Below are positions 23,501 to 35,500 of a stretch of 64,000 nt of DNA, piece after piece. A model generated the notes under the pieces. The model made no database searches, was not told the DNA's origin, and was given only the letters and a program-made list of their open reading frames with translations. The stretch covers positions 34,704,477 through 34,768,476 of the forward strand of contig OU964918.1 in assembly GCA_918807975.1 (NCBI GenBank). The letters run 5' to 3'. The stretch is from Aplidium turbinatum. Lineage: Eukaryota; Chordata; Ascidiacea; Aplousobranchia; Polyclinidae. The position numbers were made by a program, and so were the translations under genes. Position 1 is the stretch's first letter, and each line of letters starts with the position of its first letter.

Positions 23501-26500
23501 TATTCTAATGTTCAGCATTGTGGAGTCCACATAAGTTTACAAAGGTCTTTAAAAGACCAAACTCAGCCTCATTCAAGGGTGTCCAAACTCAAAATGCTTT
23601 GAGGGCCAAATATATAAGTTACGTGTGAAGTAACCCGAGGGCAGCAATTCCTAATTCGAAATCAATAAACAAAATAGCACTGTAAGAACGCAAAAAGAGA
23701 TAGTAAGAATGTATAGATTGCAATAAAGGAAATAGTAGTAAAAATAAAAAGATAGAAAAACACTGGCCTAGACCTTGTAAGGTGGTTAAATTTACACGAA
23801 CATGAAATCTTAAGATTATATGAATAGCAAACACTCAATGTAATTCTATATAGGATGCAGCATTATAACTACAGGAGGTACGGTATATTACAAAAATAAT
23901 GTGTAATAACTACTGTAATACTACCTCCGGAAATAAATGGACAACTGCTCTTAAAATTAGTCTGTTGTCACCACTCAAGTTATTTATTCAATGTTACTCG
24001 TTTTCCAATCATACTCGTAGTTTGTCGAACTAAACAGAGGTTAATCAAAGTTCAAAACTTCCGTGCAGTGCAGTTGACTCTGGCGCATTGTCATTTAGGT
24101 TTTTAAGTGAAAAAGAGTGTACATTTTACAAAAATAACAATCCTCCTCTACTTGAAAAATGCTTAGACTTACTTTCGCAAGCGTGGACTACGATTGCCTG
24201 AGACCACCTTAATTTAAAGCTTATGCGTGACAGTGCGATTAAAGATCACATCACAATATCGTTTCAATAGGTCAATCGAAGTTGAAAGGCCTATCCAGAG
24301 GTACAGTAGGTCTTATTTAGTAGGCTACCAAACGAAAATCTTAGAAGTTCTGCATTCAGCGGATAATAGCCTAATCCCTCAAAACCAGACAAATGAATGC
24401 TTGGTGTTCGCTTGTTTGCTACTATACTCTGCTTATTCTAACTTCATTAATTTCTCGTATTTTGCTCATTTTTCACATCTAATGTGATCTGTTGTAATAT
24501 TGAAATTGCAATGTCCAGAGGTATCGCTTGTCGCTTGTACACCTAACAGGCTGGGCCGGATTTAGAAAAGAAACGTCCTAGGCTATTTTCCATTTGAGGC
24601 CCCCAACCTCCACCCCAACAGCCATAGAGACGGTATTTCAAACAATGGTTCATACCATAGTTGAATCATCTGAATTAAATTAGTGATGGCAAAATATGCA
24701 CGCAAGCAAAGATGTCGCTAGCATATTTTCGGGGGGTGGCAAATGAGCATAATTGCACATGTCAGTGAGCCCAGCAACGTGGGGGTCTGGAGGATCTCCC
24801 AGGAAGTTTTGAAAAAAAGGTCTAAAAATTGCACATTTTGAGAGTAGTCTACTTTCAACCCAAATCTATAGCAAAACTCTGTCAAATCATGCTGCAACAG
24901 AGGGTAAAAAGTTTATTTAGCCTAAGTTGCTGGTCACAGCGGTAAACCATAATCTCTTCGTGGGAAAATTGTAACATAAAGTTCCCGGATCCGTTTGTCT
25001 GCATGTAGTGACCGAAAAAGAAACACTCTTTGAAACGTCTATTCAATAAGTGTATTCTTGTAAAATTAGCCCGCGGCTATCGAAATCGAGATGCAACGCC
25101 TTACACCTCTAAAAACTGTCACTACGATACAGATTACTTGGATAAAAGACGGAAAATTTGTCCAGCTAGCAAGCACCAAATAAACCAGTTAAATGTGCGA
25201 CCGACTTCCAACAAACAACTTCGAGAATGAATCAGAAAAATTTGTGATAACTCAAAGGCACGTCAGCAGTAGTGTGACGCAATATTTCATGTTTAAACAG
25301 GTTTCAAACTGAAACAAGTTTAAACAGGTTTGACACAAGTCTTACGAACGATGGTGCAATTTTGGCACATGTTTTAGGAATTTCCATGACGTAATATTCA
25401 GTAGACCTGAACGGTTTTTATATGACGTTTGATTAGGTGAACAATTGTCTGGAACAGTTGCATAAAACCAACACATCTGAAAAAATAAATAGTGGTACGG
25501 CAATTAGTTCAATATAGGCTAGGCTTCAATTTGTCAATAAATACCTTTGGCAAAAATACAGCAAGTAGGCTACTTTACTTATCCAATGTTCATATTAATT
25601 TAGAGGTGTAGGGTACTTGTTCGCTAGGGATTGCTGTTCTGTTTAGTTGCATCATTGCGAGACCTGACTCTCTATCAATCAATGGTTTATGCAAGTTGTT
25701 AATACAATGCAAAAGTGGCACATATTTTCATACTGACAGGAAGACAACGGAACGACCATATGATCTACAAGTCAATTGCCACCTGACAGAAGTGATAATT
25801 TTGTCATTTCAGATACACACAAAAATGTAACTGACACTGACAGTATATCAATATTTATTGGTTAATAGCCTAGCTTAAAAGTCTGTTGGTCGGTGCATAT
25901 ATGAAAATATTTTGATGAGGCAATTACTTCCTTTGACTACGCCCCTGCACGCAAGTGGTGAAATTAGATCACCAAAGGCTAACTAGCAAATTTAGAAAAA
26001 CAAGTTTTGGTGGCACAAAGGCTCTCAACAATGCTTAGAGAGAATAAACAATGCAAAAGTTGTCTAAAGTATAAAAAGTTTAGTTGGGGCACCTTGAAAC
26101 CTTATCTTGTAAGATCTACGTAGTGCTCTAGTTTAATCACTAAAGGGGGGTATGTGATGAGAAAGCTTTGTAACCACACCATAACTAGTAAAAAGTTTCT
26201 TGTTGACAGGTGTCCGGCTGGAGTTCCAGTGTACGATTGAGGGAGTACCTACTCCTAAGGTCGTTTGGAGAAAAGGTCAATGGCTTCAAATAGACGACGG
26301 GGGGCGCTATGACGTAAAGAGGGACCTGGAGACCGGTGTCTGCACCATGGCAATAAAAGTCGGTTGACAAATAAATTAAAAGTAATTACGGTATAAGGTT
26401 GTTGATTTGTTGTAGATGTAATCGAACGCAAGAAGTTAGCTGTAAAATTAGTTCTTGTTTCATTTGTCACAGACAACTCGGACCTCAGATCTCGGGAAGT

Positions 26501-29500
26501 ACAAAGTTGTTGCAACTAACGACTTTGGTGAAGTGACCTGCCCATTTGCCGTCAAAATAAACAAATCCGACAAAAATCAAGCAGATAGTGTGAAGAATTT
26601 TAAAACCCAGCTCAAGCATCGGTATGTAAAGATTGTAAGCTAATTACTGTTGATCTATAATCACCAATCCGGTTTTTTAAATTGTTTTGTCTTGCTGACT
26701 ATACATAGCCTAAATACATTAAAAAGTTGGTTTATTTTTAAAATAATGTTGAGGACCATAGTTAAAATATTTTTATTGCCGCACACTTTTCATTAAAATT
26801 TCAAAGAAGCACTTTTCAAATAAAATTATTTTTTTTTACTTTTACTCATACTATTGGACTCATAGCATTTGACTATAAATGCTTAATAAACTAATCTTCA
26901 CAGCATGAAAGTGAAATAGAAATATTGTTTAGGGAAGTAAAGCAGAAACAAAAGAAAACACCAGAGGAATTGGAAAAAGAGGTCCTAGAAATTCTTAAGA
27001 CCGCAGATCCTAAAGATTATGAGCGAATTTGCATGCAACACGGGTTTTATGATTTTAGGTACAGATCTCTTTTATTTTATCACTAAGAATATAAACCAGT
27101 TGAATAAATTAACTTGAATAATACTTAAACCATTTCCTTGTGTGCTAGCCTAGCCTACTGAGGCAATTCTCCCGGGACGAGTCGGGAAGAGTAAAACAAA
27201 TGATTTTAAAGACTTTTTAAGTAATCGTATTTCTTCTTCTATTTTCCTTAAACCTCCAGACGTGTACGAAATAATAGAAGAAATACCTATATCATCTAAA
27301 ATTGAATAAATCAACAGGGAGTAATGGTATCTCGCCTTATTTCCTTCGAATCTCTTCAAGCATCATAGCCTTGCCTCTACACATCCTTTTCGACCACACA
27401 TTTTTGAATGGCATTTTTCAGATGTTCTCAAAATTGCTAAAGTCACTTCAATTTATAAATCTGGAAGCAAACTCTACAAACAAATCAAAAAATCACCTCT
27501 CTACCAAAATTGTAGTTTAGTTTTAATTCATTACTCGGCTCTTTTCAAAACTATAGCTTTAAAAAACGCAACGAAATTTACAACCTTACTACTCGAAACT
27601 CGACCAACCTAGATTACTATTATTATCGATACACAACCACTAAACTACAACGCTCTATGAAATACTCAGGTGCAAAAATTTGAGATAATATACCAGTTGA
27701 AATTCGCAAATTCTCCTTCACAACTTTTAAAGGAATACACAAAAAGAAAATTATTGACACATATCAGGCAAATGCTAAATTACAAATCAAATTTGCAATT
27801 GTAACATAGGCTACGTTGACCTACCTAAACTTTTAATTTCTTATCATCTTGGACAGCTGCTTCACTGTTATTCATTTATTTATCTCAATTAGCCAATTAT
27901 AATTAATATCATTGATGAGTTTAGAGGTGGCTACTTGACTTGAAGACCTTGAATGGTCCCATCGAAGGCTCCGCTGCTGAGATGCTATTATCATTTTCTT
28001 TTCTTTTTTAATTGTAATCTTTTTAACAGTTTTACTGTAGCCTACATTGTGTTTTGATTTATTGTACATCTTTTTCGCAGCAGCCAATACACATCTATCT
28101 ATCTAATTGGAGAGGCCGTAGCCCCTGCAGTCTTTATAGACAAGCCGCCATTGATTACAATATAGAACAGGACAAACAGATGATTTCATTTTAGATTGAT
28201 TCTTCGTAAACTGGAGAAGCTGAAACGAGTCGACGCTCCCCAGGTTGAATTTGAGGCTGCGAGAGTCTTGAAGGAGCTGCGTCACGTGACCGTCAACGAC
28301 GAAGGAACAGCTGTGTTTGAAATGCATATGGAAAACCTTTCTCCAGAGAAACATCTTATGTAAAACTTTTTATACTTTTTTTGCTTGATATTACTGCTTG
28401 TTATCTCGACCTGCTGGACATCACTGATTCTGCCAAAACACAGCATAAAATATTTGCATAAAAACTTCGTATTTGCAAATATAATAATAGCCTACCATAA
28501 TCATCAATCATTTTATTTTTCTTCATTAACTCGTCCGGGACGAAAAAGATACTAACTACAAAAATTAATCTAAACCTACCAGTACGTTAATGAACGGGAA
28601 AAGGTGGCAAAACCTTGAAAGATTTAAAACGTGCCTAAATGAAAAATTATGTAGAAGGCTATATATCAGTAGGCTAGTTAGCACGGCCACAAAACCCAAA
28701 AAACAAATAGCAAAAAGTAAAACAAAAACAGAAAGAAGCACACATGTAGTAATGAATGACAGCCTAATGAAAAGTGTTGTGGATTGAATTTTCCAGTTCC
28801 AATATTGATGTGGATGAGCAGTCATAATAATAATAGGATGGAGAAAAAAAACGGACATAATAGAAACCCATCCTCAGGCAAAAGCCCCGTTTCGATGTGG
28901 CCCAGGAGAGCAGGTGTTGAGCTCTTTTTATGGTCAGACTGCACATCTCACAGTAGCCTAAGACGATTGAGGCTTGATATCCAGTTTCAGTTATTGTTTC
29001 TTGTCCTGGTGGGTGATGGAATGGATGAGCTGGTAGATGATGATATCCTGATGGTGTTACCGGTATTATCATCATAAATCAGTGCTTGCTGCTTATCTTG
29101 GCGAGACATGTTAAGGTCCGTACATTTGTTTACAAAAGCAAGGTTCTTCTTAGCGCAACAACTACTAAATATTGTTTTTGTTATGTATTATTTTAATCAG
29201 TGGTTGAATGCCTGTATAAATATGTAACATTGCAAAGATTAAGAAAAGGCATTCTTCGTCCGACTATAAAAATTTTCCAAAACCAAGATTTAGTCAGCAT
29301 TCCAGCTTAAACAGTATTGATTTAACATAGATTTATGGGCTGTTCATTAATAATATCTTTGATTCACTGGTCATTAACCCTTAGGCGGTTGGGCTCTCTG
29401 GAGTCTTGCTCAGTTTGGGGGGGGGCTGTCGATTCTTCTTATGCTTTAGGAGTGATATCTCTGTTATTTTTTAAGGCACGGTTTCAAAATTTGGGATTCA

Positions 29501-32500
29501 CTTTGTAAAACTATTCACGCAGAGCATATCGAAAAATTAAAACTATGTACATTTTAGAACTGCTTATATACGTTGAAATGTTGATGTGACTTATGACGTT
29601 TGAATTATTTGGTATTTTTTGATAGAGTAATGAAAAACATGCATTGCAATGTTGTGATTAAATTTTTTTTACATAATCTTTATTTAAATCATTTGATTAA
29701 CGAGACATGGGCCAAATTAATTGCTTTCATCCAGCTGGTGGAAAAATTTTGAACAATAGAATATGAAATATTTCAGAGGATGTGCTGAGAAATGCCTTAT
29801 ATCTCTCAATTTATAACCTTTATTCGCTCAAAATTTGAGCTCAATAGAGGTGAATAAAAGTTAGGAAAAGTCAAGAAATCTCGTAGTCGCAGCCTCAGTG
29901 GTTTTAGAGATACAACTGTTGATACAAAAAAGTTGAATTGACAGCCCCCCCCCAACCTTCAAAGGGTTAAGTTTGATATTCACTCCAATCTTTCAGGTGG
30001 TTTAAAGATGGAGAGTTGCTCCCAATTCCAGGCAAAGAAAAGCGACATGAGCTCAGAAGAATAGGAAATGTCGTTCAATTGATCATTCGGAACGCAAACG
30101 CTGATGATGCAGGCACTTATACTCTTGACATTGGAGGCCAGAGATTTGATGCGATTCTTACGATTAAAGGTACGCCTTTCATCCTATCGTAAGTCAGGCA
30201 TTATTAATATCTTAGTATTTTGAAATGGTTGACAAAAACAGGTAACCAATATGTTTGTAATTTTTAGCATTGTTTTAGCTAAATGTCCTCCAAAGGATTT
30301 CAATTAAAGTATCTTATTATAAACAAAATCTGTAATTTAAGAGATGAAAAGCTTTTTTCATCAAACCATAGTGAATGTTGTTCTTTTGCTTTAAAAATTT
30401 ACCTAGAAGATTTAGAGTCCTATCTATTCTACAATGCAAGCTGTGTAGCCTACTGTATATTACGTGCCATCTTCTGTGGCTGTGTCTTTTATCCAATTGA
30501 AATGCTTGACTTGTAAACCACAAAAGTTACTTTACCCTAGCGAAGTTGTTATCGTACACTCATGAATTTCTTCAAACCCATACGACGGACCGTAGGCTAC
30601 TTATATTTAACACTACAGTGTTTAAAGTTAACTTTTAGACCTTATGTCGCTGAAGAGCACAGCAGTGAAAGTAAAAGTGAAACCATGTAACTTGGTGGTC
30701 AGTTTTCAGCAAACATTATGAAGTTTTTATTATTTGAAATCTACAAAATCTGATTTTATAAATGTAAGCTTACAAATTCTTTCAACAGGTCTCACCAATC
30801 TTTCGTTTTTCAGAACAACTTTTAGAGTTTGGCACCAGACTTAAAAACCAAACAGGAAAAGTTAGAGGCCGTTGTGTTTTCGAGTGCTCAACCACCAGGC
30901 GAGGACAAAAAATTCAGTGGTTTAGGGATGGAAAACCTCTGCACCTTAGAGGTGGCACTGGACGGATGCAAGAAGTAACAGAGGCAAAATCACACAAGTA
31001 CGACAAAACAGATGGCCTATCTTGTCCATGCATAATACTTTTAACTTGTTAATAAATTATACAGTACAAAGAGTTGATTGTAGAAGACAATTTGAATATT
31101 TAGAAGCAACACAGAAAACAACAATGAAACTTGCAAACATTGTTGCTTGATTATTTCTTTGTTGTTGATATTGCTCAATGCTCATCTTGCAAACAGTAAA
31201 CTAAAACTGAGTGAGTCAGAAAACAACCACATAACATCAAAAATCCACCTATTCCACATTGATTGTAGTCAGAGCCGTGTTAACCACCCCCCGTAACCTA
31301 CTCTCCGGCCGGGCGGCCACGTCTGATTAGGAGCCTTCTCATTTTAGTCTGTCTAATGTTTTTTTATTGTTTAAAAACTAAAAAATACTACAAAAGTTTG
31401 ATGATTAATCAATAGCTAATTAAATCATGCAAGGCCGTATTTATTGCTTTTCAAACCATCGACTGAGGGCCTATTTCTAACTATGGCCCACTCATATTTA
31501 GTTTGTGCAGCGTTTTTCGACTTATAATTTTACACTTTTTTTTCAATTTTTGTAAATAAAGATTTCGCTTCCTTCGCTCGCTCAATCACATTTCGTTCAT
31601 CTCGACGATATTGGGCAAGCAGTTGGGGATTAAAGGAGTGAAGAGTTTTTAGTGTTGGTCACAGCGGTAAACCATGATCTCTTCGTGGGAAAATTGTAAC
31701 ATAAGATTCTCGGATCCGTTCGTCTGTATGCAATGACCGAAAGAAACACTCTTCTGGTAACGTCTATTCAAGAACTGTATTTCTGTAAAAATAGCCTCAA
31801 AGCTGTCGAAATTGGGACGCCACACCGTACGCCTCTAAAAACTTGTCACTGCGATACAAACTACTTAAGTAAAAGACGGAAATTTTGTCCAGCTGGCAAG
31901 CACTAAGCAAAACAGTTAAATTTGCGACCAACTTCTTCAAGCAACAATTTTAAAATGAGAATAAATTACGATATTTCAAACGCACGTAAGCAGTTACTGT
32001 GACGTAATATTGATAGGCAATGATAAGTTATTCAAGCACCTGTTCAAGCCTGGCCCACACCTGCTCAAGTCTGGCTCACACCTGCTCAAGTTTGGCTTAC
32101 ACCTGTTCAAGTAATTAAAGATTTAACGATGATGTAATGTTATGCTGCAGCTAAAACGGTTGTGCAATTTAAGATTTAACAATGATGTAATCTTTGCTAT
32201 TTTCTAGCAACAGTCCATGACGTAAGACGTCAGGTTTAGTAGACAACGGTTCTATGTGACGTTTGATATGAAAATTGTCCGTAACAAGTGTCTAAAAAAA
32301 GCTAACAAAATGATGCAATATTTCGAAGTTAACACTGCTCATTCAAATAGCCTAGTTAATTAGTAATAACTAAATGGAGAGATTTCAATGTGAATCGAGA
32401 AAGGTTATGAAGTAAAAATGTTATCTGTGAAGGTGGGCACACCTCCGGTAAAATTTTCGAAGCTTTTGCTTGCTGAAAGGCTACAACATACTAGGCTATA

Positions 32501-35500
32501 CAAACTTTCATGAAATAAATTGTTGAAATTCTTTTGTTTTTTTTGAATAAAAAAATTTTTAAAATGACAGGCTAACTTCAATTTTAAACAAAACTGTTTC
32601 TCGGCAGCCGATTTGTAGCAAGAATTGACAGCGATAGACACCGTGTTTCGCCCATGAGGCTGGGCTCGTCAGTATCGCACCACTAATTCTGCCACAAAGG
32701 TATTCGACCACCGCTTTACCAGTCAGTTTAACTCTTATTTTTGTGGAAAGAAAAGAGCCAACAAAACCAGCAGGCGCCAGGGCAGAGGACATTGTAAAAG
32801 AAAGGGGCGTTCTTCCCGGCTATCAGCACAAGGCTGAGCACTCACTAGTACAGCGAGCAGTTGCGATTCGCTAACCATAACGGTGTGGCTTCCACGCTAG
32901 CCATTCAGACCATCCAATCAACAATATGTTTCTCGGCAGCCGATTTGTAGCAAGAAGCGGTGTCTATCGCTGTCAATTCTTGCTACAAATCGGCTGCCGA
33001 GAAACATATTGTTGATTGGATGGTCTGAATGGCTAGCGTGGAAGCTACACCGTTATGGTTAGCGAATCGCAACTGCTCGCTGTACTAGTGAGTGCTCAGC
33101 CTTGTGCTGATAGCCGGGAAGAACGCCCCTTTCTTCACAATTTAAACAAAACTTTTACCCTAATCCAATTTTAATTTGATGAATTCGGTTACATACAAAT
33201 TGTGCATCTTGATAAAAAAAATATTGCTTCTAAAATGTGACCAATACAAGATTATATTTGTCAAAATTTGTTTGGAGGCAAGCCTCCCACACCCCTTTCC
33301 GTTTCATTTGTTTATACATTAAGTTTTGCACTACATTGTTCATTTATGTTATAAATTTTACTTTATTAAAATTTTGGTCCTTTTCTAACTTTTTTCTAGA
33401 TTCCCTTCTGCATTGTCGGTATATAGTCCATTAACTATTTTTTTTTCTAGAAAATCGTAAAGTTGTTTACTCTTTGCTAAAAAGAAGATTGCAAATATTT
33501 TCTCACATTGAAAGAGCTTGCCTCCCTAAACGCTTTCTGGTCCTAATTTTAAGAACAATCACTAAACACAGAGGCCCACTAGTGAATTTCGGGGGGGGAA
33601 TGGTGCTCACACGGCCCTGATTGCAGCCTATCCATGATTGGCTTAGTCCTCCATAGCCTTAGCCTATCGTCTCAAAATTTTTGTGTCATTTCTGGAAAGG
33701 TAGCCTACTGCATCGTCGTGAGGTTTTCCAATTCCTTGGACTTTGTATAAATTCCCAAAAAGGGAACATTCTTTTATCAATGTTATCAATCTGAAGTAGA
33801 GTGTTTTGGAATTAGTTGCAGCAATGTTTTATAAACGCAGTTAGGGAATTTTCTAGAATTTGATTTTCAAAACTATGAGATAATAAATCGGAAAAGGCTC
33901 AAAATAAAAGAAACTCCAGCATCCGTGATGGCAGAACTGTAACATTAATTTCTTTTTCTTTTGCAGGCTTATCATTTCGGAGCTAGATTTGAAAGATAGC
34001 GGAGTTTATTCAGCGCGTCTAGGAGATCTTGAAACATCCGCAGAACTTAAAGTTCAAAGTATGGTGTTGTAGAAACTTTTAAACAATATTAAGTAAGAAA
34101 ATCAGGTCGAGATAACTTATGATCTCTGTTGTACTTGCAAACACTTTAGTAGCCTAAACTTTGACTATAATCAAAGAATATACCAATAAGTTACCTCATT
34201 GATGACATGTAGGCTACATCAATGATGTACAGTGACCATGTTTTGGGTATTCACTTTGTTTAGCAGGTTTTAAACACACACTAGGTTTGCAGTCTGCTCA
34301 GTAGCTATTCAGATCATAGCAAAGTAAACTGATGTGATATGACATAAAGAATCACAGTGCAAATCAGGCATGTGTTTAAATTTTTCTGAAAAATGTGAAC
34401 TCTCAAAAAATACAGTCACTGCTGCACATAAAAGGCTACTTGTAAATTAATGTTTTGGTTATACCATGTATCGACAACTTTTTATTGTTTGTATGACTGT
34501 TGTATTAAGTAGTTGTGGCGCCGGGACCAGACAAGTTCAAACCTACAATCAATTTAGAATCTTCTCCGAGAGATAGTTTTTTCGTTTTTAGCTGCCCCCA
34601 TTCGGTTTCGAAACCGACTTGTCAATACCGAGGTAAAAGAAAAGACATCGGCAACTTTTGAATGTTCCGTCAGTTCAAAAGACGTTCAACCCATATGGAC
34701 AGTCAACGGAGAAAGAGTTTCTAGCACCGGACGGTAAAGCTCTACATAGGCTAATTGATTATTATGCTACAAGTCGGTAGCCTACCTAATTTCAACCGAG
34801 CAAATGGAAATTTGTTTTTAACTTGTGCCAACAGAGCTTGTAGCATTTCAGCGAATGACTGACGTTGACAAGCGAGAAAACTTTGCAGGTAGCCTAAGTA
34901 CCAAATTTTTTTGAAACTTTTGATAAAACCCTTCTTAAAGTTTTGAATTGCTCAGTTTTGACCTGCTCAAACTGAACTTAGGCCTACCAAATGCTACAAA
35001 CTTACTAAGTTGCGTTTTTCTGGCACTTTACTTCTGGACTCAAAGTTTGATGAGCTTTTGCTTGCCATGTTTCATCATTTGCTAAAGTTGTGGCAGCTGC
35101 ATGATCTGATTGCTCACTTGATTTACGTGAAAAACGTAGGCCTACAGTGGGCTTTACTTGTTAAAGCATTCGATGCTGAGTAGTTTGACTTCATTCGTAC
35201 GTAATTTCTGAGTTTTTTTACACTATATCAAACCGAATCCTGTACTGCCACGAGGCAGAACCGGAAGAGTTTTCCGAATTACTGTTGATTCACCGTGTTT
35301 AAGACCTACCCTACACAGGGATATCTAAAGAAGGGGATGCAAAGGCTCATAGTGATTGCCTTATTCTTATGACACTACCAGGGCTGTAATTTGTAGCGCG
35401 TGAAACGTAAAGGTTCTTTTCAAAATTGCAGAAAGTTTTGTAGTGCAGCTGGTACAATCAGCTACAGACGACAGTTATTAAATGTTATATAGAATATCTT

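Larger units (their letters stand above)
20505..26209 (+). other. Intron 1 (5.7 kb), repeats only
   Basis: The largest intron. It holds a SINE-A 3' fragment (22740-22870) and a hAT-like element (24707-25947). The short frames at 21674-21940 and 24227-24487 match nothing I know, and no extra Ig or Fn3 exon was found. Splice phase (1) and domain spacing agree without another exon. Confidence 0.6.
31270..33619. mobile_element. hAT-like non-autonomous element in intron 7
   Basis: Ends CAGAGCCGTGTTAAC and TCACACGGCCCTG are flanked by 8-mers attgtagt and attgcagc (6 of 8). It is 2.35 kb with no transposase. It contains a body shared with 24935-25480, a tandem repeat and a near-perfect palindrome. 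Confidence 0.7.

Noticed and set aside
23573-23612. CAAGGGTGTCCAAACT, looks like a hAT left end
   Set aside because: No partner end found downstream.
28764-29077. Overlapping ~100-codon frames on both strands
   Set aside because: Intronic, no homology, both strands equally open, low complexity.
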